Of a stretch of DNA of 64,000 bases, positions 7,170 through 15,094 are shown piece after piece. The notes below the pieces were generated by a model, which worked only from the letters and a program-made list of their open reading frames with translations, had not been told where the DNA came from and did no database searches. The DNA comes from Burkholderia cepacia (GTDB lineage: Bacteria > Pseudomonadota > Gammaproteobacteria > Burkholderiales > Burkholderiaceae): assembly GCF_001039005.1 (NCBI RefSeq), contig NZ_LDWR01000041.1:124001-188000 (forward strand). Reading direction: 5' to 3'. Every line of letters begins with the position of its first letter. Within the stretch, counting starts at the first letter, position 1. A program made the position numbers and the translations under genes.

Positions 7170-9002
7170 ATGAACCGTTCGTCGCGCGGGAAATTCCCGA
7201 GTCCGTTCGAAGTCGCGGTGCCACCGGGATGCGAAGGCTGGCAACGGCTCTATCCGTACTATCACGTCTTCAGTGACGAACGCCGGGCCTCCGAGGAAAG
7301 CCGGTTCTGGTTTGCGGACCGGATACATCATGCCGAGCCGCTGTACCCATTCGACGCGATCATCTGCGAAGCCATCTGGGTCGCGTTATCGCAGTACAAC
7401 ACGCGTGTCTTCGTGATGCCGTCCGCGCTCGGTATCGACCAGCGCATCGTGAACGGATACCTGTATCTGAGCCCGACCTCCGTCACCGACCCTGCGTTGA
7501 TCGAGCAACGCACCGAACATTTCACACGGCGCGCCGGATATTACTTCGAGCACTGGGACGAACTCTATGAGCAGTGGCTGCGCAAGACCCGCGCCCATAT
7601 CGAAGCGCTCGCAGCGATCGAGATCCGCGATCTGCCCGAACTCGAAGCGGAGGCCGTCGTCACCGAAGGTCAAGGCGTGGCCTCGGGCTACCATTTGCTC
7701 GAAGCCTACAACCGCACCATCGAAAACCTGCTCAAGGTCTGGCAATACCATTTCGAGATGCTGAATCTCGGCTACGCCGCCTACCTGACCTTTCTGGAAT
7801 TCTGCAAGCAGGCCTTTCCGGGCATTTCCGACCAGAGCGTCGCGCAGATGGTGTCCGGGATCGACGTCCTGCTCTTCCGTCCGGACGACGAATTGAGGAA
7901 GCTCGCGCACCTTGCCATCGCGCTCGACATCGCGCCCGTCGTCAAGCAAGCCGCGCCGCCGTCGAAGATACTCGCCGACCTGCAGGAAACGGAGAACGGC
8001 AGGCAATGGTGCGACGCGCTGGAAGAAGCGAAGCAGCCCTGGTTCAATTTCTCCACCGGCACGGGTTTCTATCATCACGATCGCAGCTGGATCGACGACC
8101 TTTCCTTTCCGTTCGTCGCGCTGCGCAGCTATGTCGAGAAGCTCGAACAAGGCGAGACCATCGAACGCCCCCTCGACGCCATTCGCAGCGAACGCGACCG
8201 CATCACGACCGAATATGCGCAGCTCGTGAAAAACGACGAGGACGCGAAGGTGTTCGCGGATCTGCTGAACCTGGCCCGAACGGTGTATCCGTATGTCGAG
8301 AACCATAACTTCTTCGTCGAACATTGGCACCACACCGTCTTCTGGCAAAAGATGCGCGAGTTCGGGAAGATCCTCGCTCAGCATGGCTTCATCGCATCGA
8401 CGGACGACCTCTTCTTCCTGAACCGATACGAAATCCAGGCAGCGCTTTACGACCTGATCGCCGCCTGGTCGGTCGGTGCCGACGCAAGAGGGCCGCGCAT
8501 CTGGCCCGACGAGATCGCGCAGCGCCGCGAGATCTACCAGCGGTTTCGCCAGTCGTCCCCGCCGCCCGCGCTGGGAACGCCGCCCGAATCGATCACGGAC
8601 CCACTCATGATCATGCTCTGGGGCATCACCCAGGAGACCGTCATCAACTGGCTCGGAATCGAGTCCGCCGACGGCGAGCAACGGGAGCTGAAGGGCTGCG
8701 CGGCGTCGCCCGGCATCGTGGAGGGACCGGTTCGCGTCATCAATCGCACCGAGCAGCTCAACGAAGTCCAGCCCGGCGAGATCCTCGTGTGCCCGGTCAC
8801 CTCGCCCAGCTGGGCCCCCGTCTTCGGCCGGATCAAGGCCACCGTGTCGGACGTCGGCGGCGTGATGTGCCATGCCGCCATCGTGTCGCGCGAGTATGGC
8901 TTGCCGGCGGTCGTCGGCACCGGATTCGGGACCCGGCTGATCAAGACCGGACAGCGCATCCGCGTCAATGGCGATGCGGGAACGGTGCAGATCCTCTCAT
9001 GA
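7170..9002 (+). CDS. Dikinase large subunit with C-terminal phosphohistidine (PEP-utilizer mobile) domain
   Basis: A 610-residue protein whose last 100 residues are the swivelling PEP-utilizer mobile domain; GGVMCHAAIVSRE contains the phosphorylated histidine H568. The preceding 500 residues are helical and match no PEP-binding barrel, so this is not a PEP synthase fragment. The size and split arrangement are those of phenylphosphate synthase subunit 1; the order of parts also resembles the substrate and histidine domains of rifampin phosphotransferase. With the next gene it should move a phosphate from ATP through H568 to a small-molecule acceptor. Start ATG 7170 has AAGGA six bases upstream. 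The stop overlaps the next start by four bases. Confidence 0.8.
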   Translation: MNRSSRGKFPSPFEVAVPPGCEGWQRLYPYYHVFSDERRASEESRFWFADRIHHAEPLYPFDAIICEAIWVALSQYNTRVFVMPSALGIDQRIVNGYLYLSPTSVTDPALIEQRTEHFTRRAGYYFEHWDELYEQWLRKTRAHIEALAAIEIRDLPELEAEAVVTEGQGVASGYHLLEAYNRTIENLLKVWQYHFEMLNLGYAAYLTFLEFCKQAFPGISDQSVAQMVSGIDVLLFRPDDELRKLAHLAIALDIAPVVKQAAPPSKILADLQETENGRQWCDALEEAKQPWFNFSTGTGFYHHDRSWIDDLSFPFVALRSYVEKLEQGETIERPLDAIRSERDRITTEYAQLVKNDEDAKVFADLLNLARTVYPYVENHNFFVEHWHHTVFWQKMREFGKILAQHGFIASTDDLFFLNRYEIQAALYDLIAAWSVGADARGPRIWPDEIAQRREIYQRFRQSSPPPALGTPPESITDPLMIMLWGITQETVINWLGIESADGEQRELKGCAASPGIVEGPVRVINRTEQLNEVQPGEILVCPVTSPSWAPVFGRIKATVSDVGGVMCHAAIVSREYGLPAVVGTGFGTRLIKTGQRIRVNGDAGTVQILS

Positions 9003-10105
9003 CATCGCCGTCGAACGACGCGGGGGCATGGATCCGCCCGCTCTCCGAATGCAGCCTCGCGCTGCTCGCCCATGTGGGCGGAAAAAATGCGAGGCTGGGC
9101 GAACTGACGCGCGCCGCCTTTCCGGTTCCGGCGGGTTTCGCCGTCGCGACCGACGTGTACTCAGCGTTTCTCGATCAACCCGCGAGGCACGCGCTCGACA
9201 GGTTGCTGGCCCGCATCGTCGTCGACGATCTCGCATCGTTGACGAATACGAGCCGCGCGATACGACGGCTGATCGAATCCATCGAGATTCCGCGAGCGTT
9301 CGAAGTCGCGATTGCCGACGCTTATGCAACGCTATCCAGCGACTTCGGAATCGCCAATCTTCCTGTCGCCGTACGCTCGAGCGCAACTGCCGAATGCCTC
9401 GCGCACAGCAGCTTTGCCGGACAGCAGGAGACCTACCTGTGGGTACGCGGTGCCGATAACGTGCTGGGCAGGATCCGGAAATGCTGGTCCAGCCTCTTCA
9501 CGCCTCAGGCCATTGCTTACCGGCAGAAGGTGCGTTTTCCGCACGAAAACGCGTTGATCGGTGTCGGCGTACAGAAAATGGTCGACGCCCGATCGGCCGG
9601 CGTCCTTTTCACGCTGAATCCCGCCAACGGCGATCGCTCGAAGATCGTGATCGAAGCCAACTGGGGCCTGGGAGAAAGTGTCGTCACCGGTGAGGCCACG
9701 CCCGATCGCTACGTGGTCGACAAGGTCACGCTGGAAGTCATCGAACGACATCTGTCGTCGAAGCACGTCGAATACGCGATCGATCATGAAAAGGATCGGG
9801 TCCGCCGTGTGGCGATTCCCGCCGAAAAACAACGAACCGCCTGTCTCGACACGGACGAGATCATCGCGCTGGCGCGCATCGCGAAGCGGATCGAACAGCA
9901 CTTCGGCGTTCCGCAGGACATCGAATGGGCAATCGACCGCCATCGGTCTCGTCCTGAAGACCTGGTCATTCTGCAAAGCAGGCCGGAAACCGTCTGGAAC
10001 AAGCGAACGTCGCCGCAGATCATGGAAGTGCAGCCGAGTGCAATCGGTTATGTGTTGCACGGAATCGCGCGCAAGGTTCAGCCGCCGCCGATGTCGAAAC
10101 CGTAG
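8999..10105 (+). CDS. Dikinase small subunit, PEP-synthase-type ATP-grasp domain
   Basis: The 368-residue protein is a complete PPDK/PEP-synthase N-terminal nucleotide-binding domain: GGKNARLGEL near residue 25, VRSSATAE followed by SFAGQQETYL, GVLFTLNP, ANWGLGESVVTGEATPDRY, and the closing DIEWAID and ILQSRPET motifs. All are shared with the ppsA product encoded at 31,183. It lacks the swivel and C-terminal domains, which are supplied by the upstream gene; translational coupling through an ATGA overlap fits a 1:1 complex. It should bind ATP and phosphorylate H568 of the partner. This matches phenylphosphate synthase subunit 2 in size and content. Confidence 0.82.
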   Translation: MTSPSNDAGAWIRPLSECSLALLAHVGGKNARLGELTRAAFPVPAGFAVATDVYSAFLDQPARHALDRLLARIVVDDLASLTNTSRAIRRLIESIEIPRAFEVAIADAYATLSSDFGIANLPVAVRSSATAECLAHSSFAGQQETYLWVRGADNVLGRIRKCWSSLFTPQAIAYRQKVRFPHENALIGVGVQKMVDARSAGVLFTLNPANGDRSKIVIEANWGLGESVVTGEATPDRYVVDKVTLEVIERHLSSKHVEYAIDHEKDRVRRVAIPAEKQRTACLDTDEIIALARIAKRIEQHFGVPQDIEWAIDRHRSRPEDLVILQSRPETVWNKRTSPQIMEVQPSAIGYVLHGIARKVQPPPMSKP

Positions 10106-10131
10106 GGCCATTCTTCGCAGCGAGGAATCGA

Positions 10132-10764
10132 ATGCTTGAAACCGGCCAGTTCTTTTGCCTCCTGGGGGTGGACGCCAGCGGCAAGACAACACTTCTGAAT
10201 GCCATTGCCGATCGTTACCCCGACATCACGATCGCGCACTGGAAGCAGTTTTCGACAGTCACGATGTTTCCCGATCTGCTGCCGAATCTGGATCCGCCGG
10301 AGACGTTGCGACGCCTGGGCCCCCATTCGCGCGCGGCGCAGTTCTGCTACCTCGCCGCACTCGAGTACGACATGATCATCGGTCCCGCATTGGCCATGCA
10401 CCGACCGGTCATCGTGGATTCGTACTGGTACAAGTTCGCGGCCAAAATGAAGGTCCTGGATATGGCTTCGCCATTCCTCTATTCGGTGTGCCAATCGCTT
10501 CCGAAACCCGAGGCGGTGCTGTTCCTCGATACGCCGATCGAAATCGCGCATCAGCGGAAACAGGAGATGAACTTCTTCGAATGCAATGGCCGACCGGCCG
10601 ATTTCGTCCCGTTTCAGCGATTGGTCAGGGCCACCATGCTGCACCTCGCCGAGGATGTCCCGCAGCTGCGCATCGACGGGCGCGCGCCCCTCGAAGCGTT
10701 GGTCCAGCAGGTCGTCGAGATCGTGCACCCGGAGTGCGTCCGCACGCCGGTGCCGGCAAGGTGA
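10132..10764 (+). CDS. Thymidylate-kinase-like P-loop kinase
   Basis: A 210-residue P-loop protein with GVDASGKTT (residues 12-20) as the Walker A motif and the overall layout of nucleoside monophosphate kinases, including VIVDSYWYKF where dTMP kinases have their DR(Y) motif and VLFLDTPIEIAHQR before the lid. The lid region (QEMNFFECNGRP) differs from housekeeping Tmk, so the acceptor is probably not dTMP. It is 26 bases after the dikinase small subunit with GAGG as ribosome binding site. It most likely phosphorylates a nucleotide-like or phosphorylated intermediate in the cluster; the substrate is unknown. Confidence 0.72.
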   Translation: MLETGQFFCLLGVDASGKTTLLNAIADRYPDITIAHWKQFSTVTMFPDLLPNLDPPETLRRLGPHSRAAQFCYLAALEYDMIIGPALAMHRPVIVDSYWYKFAAKMKVLDMASPFLYSVCQSLPKPEAVLFLDTPIEIAHQRKQEMNFFECNGRPADFVPFQRLVRATMLHLAEDVPQLRIDGRAPLEALVQQVVEIVHPECVRTPVPAR

Positions 10765-10821
10765 TCGGGCACCGGGCCCGGAACACGGGCATCGGACTGT
10801 CGAACCGGATACACATCGCAC

Positions 10822-12012
10822 ATGCCAGCCGTCATTGTCATCGGCGCAGGTATCGGCGGACTCTCGCTCGCCCTCGAGCTTCATGCGCGCGGGTACGCGT
10901 GCCAGGTATTCGAGGCCACATCCGCCGTGCACGCCGCGGGCGTCGGCCTCAACATCCTGCCCTACGCATCGCGCGTGCTTCACCGACTCGGGCTCGCATC
11001 CGAACTGGGCAAAGCGGCCATGCTGCCTCGCTCGTCGGTGTATGCGAGTTCGGTCGGTCAGATTCTGTTGAGCGAACCGCTGGGCGTCGCAAGCGGAGCA
11101 GAGTTCCCGCAATATTCGATCCACCGTGCGGCGTTGCTGCGCATTCTCCTGAATGCGGTTCGCCAGCGACTGGGGGCCGATGCCGTCCGGTTCGGACACC
11201 GGCTGGTTCGATTCGAACAGGACACGCGTGAGGCACGCGCGTATTTCGACTGCCGCGACACCGCCGCGCGCGGCGACATGCTGGTCGGTTGCGACGGCAT
11301 ACATTCCGCGGTCTGCCGGCAGCTCCATCCTGTTGCCGCGCCGCTCCGGTTTTCGGGCATCGTCATGTGGCGCGGCATCACGAAGCGCTTCCCCCTCCTC
11401 GACCAGCAAACGATGCTGCGTTGCGGCCGGATCGAGACCGGCAAACTGGTCGCCTATCCCGTCCGCGACCCTGACACGCCCGACGAGATCGTCGCGAACT
11501 GGGTGCTCGAGTTGCGCGACGCAACCGCGATCGCGGAACGACATGCCGTCATCGAGCCCACCTCGGTGCCGGACGTATTCTTCTCATGGAAATTCGATTG
11601 GCTCGACGTGCGATCGCTCATCCTGAATGCGACGCAGGTCCTGAGAATGCCGATGACGGACCGCGATCCGCTGCCGCGGTGGAGCGACCGTCGCGTCACG
11701 CTGCTGGGCGATGCAGCTCATCCGATGTATCCCGTCGGATCGAATGGCGCGGGACAGGCGATCCTCGACGCCGCGGCGCTCGCGGCATGTATCGATGGCG
11801 CCGGCATCATTGCCGGCCTGCGCGCATACGATGCATTGCGCAGTCCGAAGACCGCGGCGATCGTCACGCGTGACCGCGCGGGCGGGCCCGACATCGTGCT
11901 CGAGGCGATCCACACGGCGACGCACGACGCTTTTACGCCTGTCGAAGAAACGCCGGCGCTCAGTCAACGGCTGCATAGCCTTTTGACCAGCTATCGCGCG
12001 AACGAAACGTGA
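10822..12012 (+). CDS. FAD-dependent aromatic-hydroxylase-type monooxygenase
   Basis: The 396-residue flavoprotein begins with the Rossmann GAGIGG fingerprint (residues 8-13) and has the mid-protein DG-type segment GCDGIHSAVC and the FAD-ribityl motif LLGDAAHPMYPVGSNGAGQA that defines the p-hydroxybenzoate/salicylate hydroxylase group (class A). Such enzymes use NAD(P)H and oxygen to hydroxylate activated rings or similar substrates. No signal peptide or membrane anchor is present. It is the last plus-strand gene of the cluster, 57 bases after the kinase. Together with the diiron enzyme it gives the pathway two distinct oxygenation steps. Confidence 0.85.
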   Translation: MPAVIVIGAGIGGLSLALELHARGYACQVFEATSAVHAAGVGLNILPYASRVLHRLGLASELGKAAMLPRSSVYASSVGQILLSEPLGVASGAEFPQYSIHRAALLRILLNAVRQRLGADAVRFGHRLVRFEQDTREARAYFDCRDTAARGDMLVGCDGIHSAVCRQLHPVAAPLRFSGIVMWRGITKRFPLLDQQTMLRCGRIETGKLVAYPVRDPDTPDEIVANWVLELRDATAIAERHAVIEPTSVPDVFFSWKFDWLDVRSLILNATQVLRMPMTDRDPLPRWSDRRVTLLGDAAHPMYPVGSNGAGQAILDAAALAACIDGAGIIAGLRAYDALRSPKTAAIVTRDRAGGPDIVLEAIHTATHDAFTPVEETPALSQRLHSLLTSYRANET

Positions 12013-12259
12013 AGTGAATACGCCGCGGCACGCCCGCGGTCCAGCACGCGATACGTTCGCGCTGTGAACAGCCGACAACGGCGCCAGGCGATTCACCTTT
12101 TTTCGTACCCTTTACTGCTCGCGTAAGTCAGGCGCACAATCTGCGCTGATATGGCGGCCCGGCGTCTTTCCCCGTCTTTCCGATTGTTCGCGCCGCCTCG
12201 ATATTCGACAACCGGCTCACCAGGGTCGCAACGTGCGCCCTCCCATTCGGAACACCGCC

Positions 12260-13933
12260 ATGAGCGACAAATCTTCAGGCAAGGTCGAAGAACTGGTGGC
12301 AGGCGGCAGCCGTCACCATCAGATTTTTCCAAGGCTGAACGAAAGACAGTTCGCGCTGCTGGAGCGATACGGCGAACGGCGCACACTGAAAGCGGGCGAT
12401 GTGCTGTTCTCCGAAGGCGATCGGCACATTCCGATGTTCGCCATTCTCTCCGGGACGATCGAGGCGACGCGAGGCTCTGGAGACAGTCTCCATGTGCTCG
12501 GTACTCACGGCCCCGGCAGCTTCACCGGCGAGGTCGGAACCCTCGCCGGCCGCGCTGCGGTGGCGACAGCGCGTGCCACCAGTGATTGCGAAGTCATCGT
12601 TATCGAAGAGGAGTCACTACGCGCGCTCGTCATTTCGGAAGCGGAGCTGAGCGAAACGATCATGCGTGCGTATATCCTGCGGCGCGTCGCGTTCATTCAG
12701 GATCAGAATGCGGGTGTTCTGGTCATCGGCAGTTCCGCCTCTGCCGCCACCTTCGGTTTGCGGCATTTCCTGAGCCGCAACGGCCAGCCTTCGGCCTACT
12801 TCGATCTTGAAGAGCATGAGGAAGCAAAGGTACTCCTTGCGCGTTATGGCGCAACAGACGCTGACATACCGGTGCTCGTCACATCCCAAGGCAACACGCT
12901 AAGGCGCCCGACCAACCGGGCCGTGGCTGATGCGATCGGCCTGAGCCCCGACAGGTTGAATGGCGAACGGTTCGACGTGGTCGTGGTCGGCGCGGGACCG
13001 GCAGGTCTTGCGGCCGCAGTCTATGCGGCCTCCGAGGGGTTGAGAGTCGCGGTTCTCGACGCCAAGGCCCCGGGTGGCCAGGCGGGTACCAGCTCGAAGA
13101 TTGAAAATTACTTCGGATTCCCGACAGGCATTTCCGGACAAGCGCTTGCCGGCCGCGGCTTGTCTCAATGTCGCAAATTCGGTGCCGAGGTCGGTGTACC
13201 GATCGAAGCACTCGGCATCGAATGCCACGGGGCACCGCCCTTTCACCTTCGTCTTGATTGCGACGAGCACGTGTATGCCCGTGCCGTCGTCATCGCGACC
13301 GGCGCTCGCTATCGACAACCGTCGCTGGCCCGTCTCGATGAGTTTGCGGGGCGTGGAGTCTATTACAGCGCAACGTTCATGGAAGCCGCGTTCTGTGCAA
13401 ATGAAGAGTTGATTATCGTCGGCGGCGGAAATTCGGCCGGCCAGGCAGCGGTTTTCCTCGCCGGATTTGCGCGTCACGTCCACATCGTGATTCGCGGCGA
13501 CGGGCTCAAAGCGAGCATGTCGAACTATTTGATCCGGCGGATCGACGCCGCTGCGAACATCACCGTTCATGTACGGACGCAGATCGTCGAGTTGCAAGGC
13601 GAGACTCAACTTGAATCCGTCATATGGGACAGGCAGGGGCATATCGAAGCGAAGCCGTTCCGGCACGTCTTCCTGTTTCTTGGCGCACAGCCCAATACGG
13701 GGTGGCTCGGCGATTGCGTTGCGCTGGACAGGAACGGCTTTGTGCTCACTGGCCCCGATGCCATCAACAGGTGGCCGTCAGACCGCCCGCCTCACTATCT
13801 GGAGACGAGCCGACCGGGCATCTTCGCAGTAGGCGACGTTCGCAGCGGCTCGGTCAAGCGGGTTGCGGCCGCTGTCGGAGAAGGCGCTGCCGCTATTCAG
13901 TCCCTTCATCAGTATCTGGCTCTGTACGATTGA
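12260..13933 (+). CDS. cNMP-binding domain fused to thioredoxin-reductase-like FAD oxidoreductase
   Basis: This 557-residue fusion has a cyclic-nucleotide-binding beta-roll (about 20-140; PMFAILSG and PGSFTGEVGTLAGR are typical), a short thioredoxin-like linker domain (about 150-230) without CXXC, and a thioredoxin-reductase-like flavoprotein with GAGPAGLAAA, a second nucleotide motif IIVGGGNSAGQAA and the terminal FAVGDVRSGSVKRVA. Where thioredoxin reductases have the redox-active CXXC, this protein reads YSATFMEAAF, so it cannot do classical disulfide reduction. The ATG at 12260 is preferred over 12233 because the protein then starts shortly before the beta-roll. Partner and physiological ligand are unknown. 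Confidence 0.85.
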   Translation: MSDKSSGKVEELVAGGSRHHQIFPRLNERQFALLERYGERRTLKAGDVLFSEGDRHIPMFAILSGTIEATRGSGDSLHVLGTHGPGSFTGEVGTLAGRAAVATARATSDCEVIVIEEESLRALVISEAELSETIMRAYILRRVAFIQDQNAGVLVIGSSASAATFGLRHFLSRNGQPSAYFDLEEHEEAKVLLARYGATDADIPVLVTSQGNTLRRPTNRAVADAIGLSPDRLNGERFDVVVVGAGPAGLAAAVYAASEGLRVAVLDAKAPGGQAGTSSKIENYFGFPTGISGQALAGRGLSQCRKFGAEVGVPIEALGIECHGAPPFHLRLDCDEHVYARAVVIATGARYRQPSLARLDEFAGRGVYYSATFMEAAFCANEELIIVGGGNSAGQAAVFLAGFARHVHIVIRGDGLKASMSNYLIRRIDAAANITVHVRTQIVELQGETQLESVIWDRQGHIEAKPFRHVFLFLGAQPNTGWLGDCVALDRNGFVLTGPDAINRWPSDRPPHYLETSRPGIFAVGDVRSGSVKRVAAAVGEGAAAIQSLHQYLALYD

Positions 13934-13993
13934 CGCCTGATTGCAAGCGTCAATACAAGATCGCCAACTGCGCGGAGTGCGAGTTGGCGATGG

Positions 13994-14131
13994 ATGCCGA
14001 GCCCGGTTGCAACATCGGATTTCGTCGCGGCGGTGCCGGACGAGCGCGCCGCCCTGTTTGCGCGGCCGGCGGACGTCGACGTGTTTCCGCTGCCGACCGA
14101 TTTTCCCGACCTGACCGTTCAGCAGTCCTGA
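13994..14131 (+). pseudogene. Remnant of a LysR-type regulator C-terminus
   Basis: A 45-codon frame reads VATSDFVAAVPDERAALFA and then DVDVFPLPTDFPDLTVQQS before a stop. This is the register of the late effector domain of many LysR regulators (V-STDLVATVP...PLP...P...V), which continue with a WHAR-type segment that is missing here. The N-terminal 230 or so residues are also absent. It lies 60 bases after the flavoprotein stop. I read it as a decayed fragment rather than a functional small gene. Confidence 0.4.
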
Positions 14132-14172
14132 GGTCAGACGATGCGACAGCGGACACGTGCCGCCCGTCGACA

Positions 14173-14964
14173 TCAATGCGCGCCGTGATCCCGGTCTCGC
14201 AGCACGTCCTTTGCCGCGAGCGCCGCATTGATTGCCCTCGGGAATCCGGCATAAGCAGCAATCTGCGTGACCACCTCCACGAGTTCCTCACGCTTGCCGC
14301 CAACGTTGAGAAAGCCATGCATGTGAACCTTGAGTTGCGGCGTGGCCGAGCCCATCGCTGACAGCGCCGCCACCGTAATCAGTTCTCGCAGGACGAGATC
14401 GATACCGGTCCGCGAGTACACTTCGCCGAAGACGAATTCGATCACGAAGCGACCGAGATCGGGAGCAATCTCGTTCAACGATTCGACCACCCGTTCACCA
14501 ACCGCACCATCGACGGCCCTCAGCCCCGCCACGCCATCGTCGTAACGCGTCGTGGTCGGTGACACCGACACGGGCGCAGCGTCGACACCCTTCTCGCGGA
14601 ACACGTCTCTTGCAGCCGACACGCCGTTGACTGCTGCCGGAAAACCAGCATAGACGACAAGGTGAATCATCAGTTCCACGATTTCGCGCGGCGAACAGCC
14701 AACGTTCAACGCACCCGCGATATGGAAGCGAAGCTGTGGCTCGGCGCCCCCCATCGCTGCAAGCGCGGCAACCGTCACGAATTGTCGCTGCCGCAGATCG
14801 AGTGCAGGTCGCGAATAGATTTCTCCATACGCGAAGCTGATCGCCATACGCGCCAGGTCCGGCGCAATGTCCTTCAAAGCCTCGCTGATCGAGGGCTGTT
14901 CTTTTTGTTCGACGGCCATCAAGTATTGGTGACCAAGTGCCAGAGTCGATTGAGCGTCTTGCAT
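14173..14964 (-). CDS. Tandem carboxymuconolactone-decarboxylase (CMD) domain protein
   Basis: The 263-residue protein is an internal duplication: residues about 25-120 and 155-255 both read EIAPDLxRxxIxFxxGExYSR, then LITVAALxAMG, then HxxGxLNVG...E.VE and AGFPxAxNxxxAAxDV. This is the gamma-carboxymuconolactone decarboxylase fold. The alkylhydroperoxidase CXXC is absent from both halves, so a decarboxylase- or lactone-binding-like role fits better than peroxidase activity. It diverges from the LysR gene at 15,095 across a perfect palindrome and is probably activated by that regulator. Confidence 0.83.
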   Translation of the reverse strand: MQDAQSTLALGHQYLMAVEQKEQPSISEALKDIAPDLARMAISFAYGEIYSRPALDLRQRQFVTVAALAAMGGAEPQLRFHIAGALNVGCSPREIVELMIHLVVYAGFPAAVNGVSAARDVFREKGVDAAPVSVSPTTTRYDDGVAGLRAVDGAVGERVVESLNEIAPDLGRFVIEFVFGEVYSRTGIDLVLRELITVAALSAMGSATPQLKVHMHGFLNVGGKREELVEVVTQIAAYAGFPRAINAALAAKDVLRDRDHGAH

Positions 14965-15049
14965 GATTCCCTCGCAAAGTCGAGTCGCGTTGTTGCAGCT
15001 CGTTGTGCGAACGATAACGACATCGGCGGCGGTGCGCTAATTCCTTTGG

Positions 15050-15072
15050 TGTGATACCTTTTCGGTATCACA
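15050..15072. promoter_or_regulatory. LysR-type operator palindrome (ATAC-N7-GTAT)
   Basis: TGTGATACC and GGTATCACA are perfect 9-bp inverted repeats separated by five bases. Within them ATAC (15054-15057) and GTAT (15065-15068) are seven bases apart, exactly the T-N11-A recognition box of LysR-type regulators. It sits 22 bases before the LysR gene start and about 85 bases upstream of the divergent CMD gene, as expected for autoregulation plus activation of the target. Confidence 0.75.
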
Positions 15073-15094
15073 AGCACCATGCGGAGCTTCCCAC

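Noticed and set aside
3000..12012. Considered a phosphonate or fosfomycin-type pathway because of kinases and PEP-synthase-like genes
   Set aside because: No PEP mutase or phosphonopyruvate decarboxylase is present, and the dikinase lacks a PEP-binding domain.
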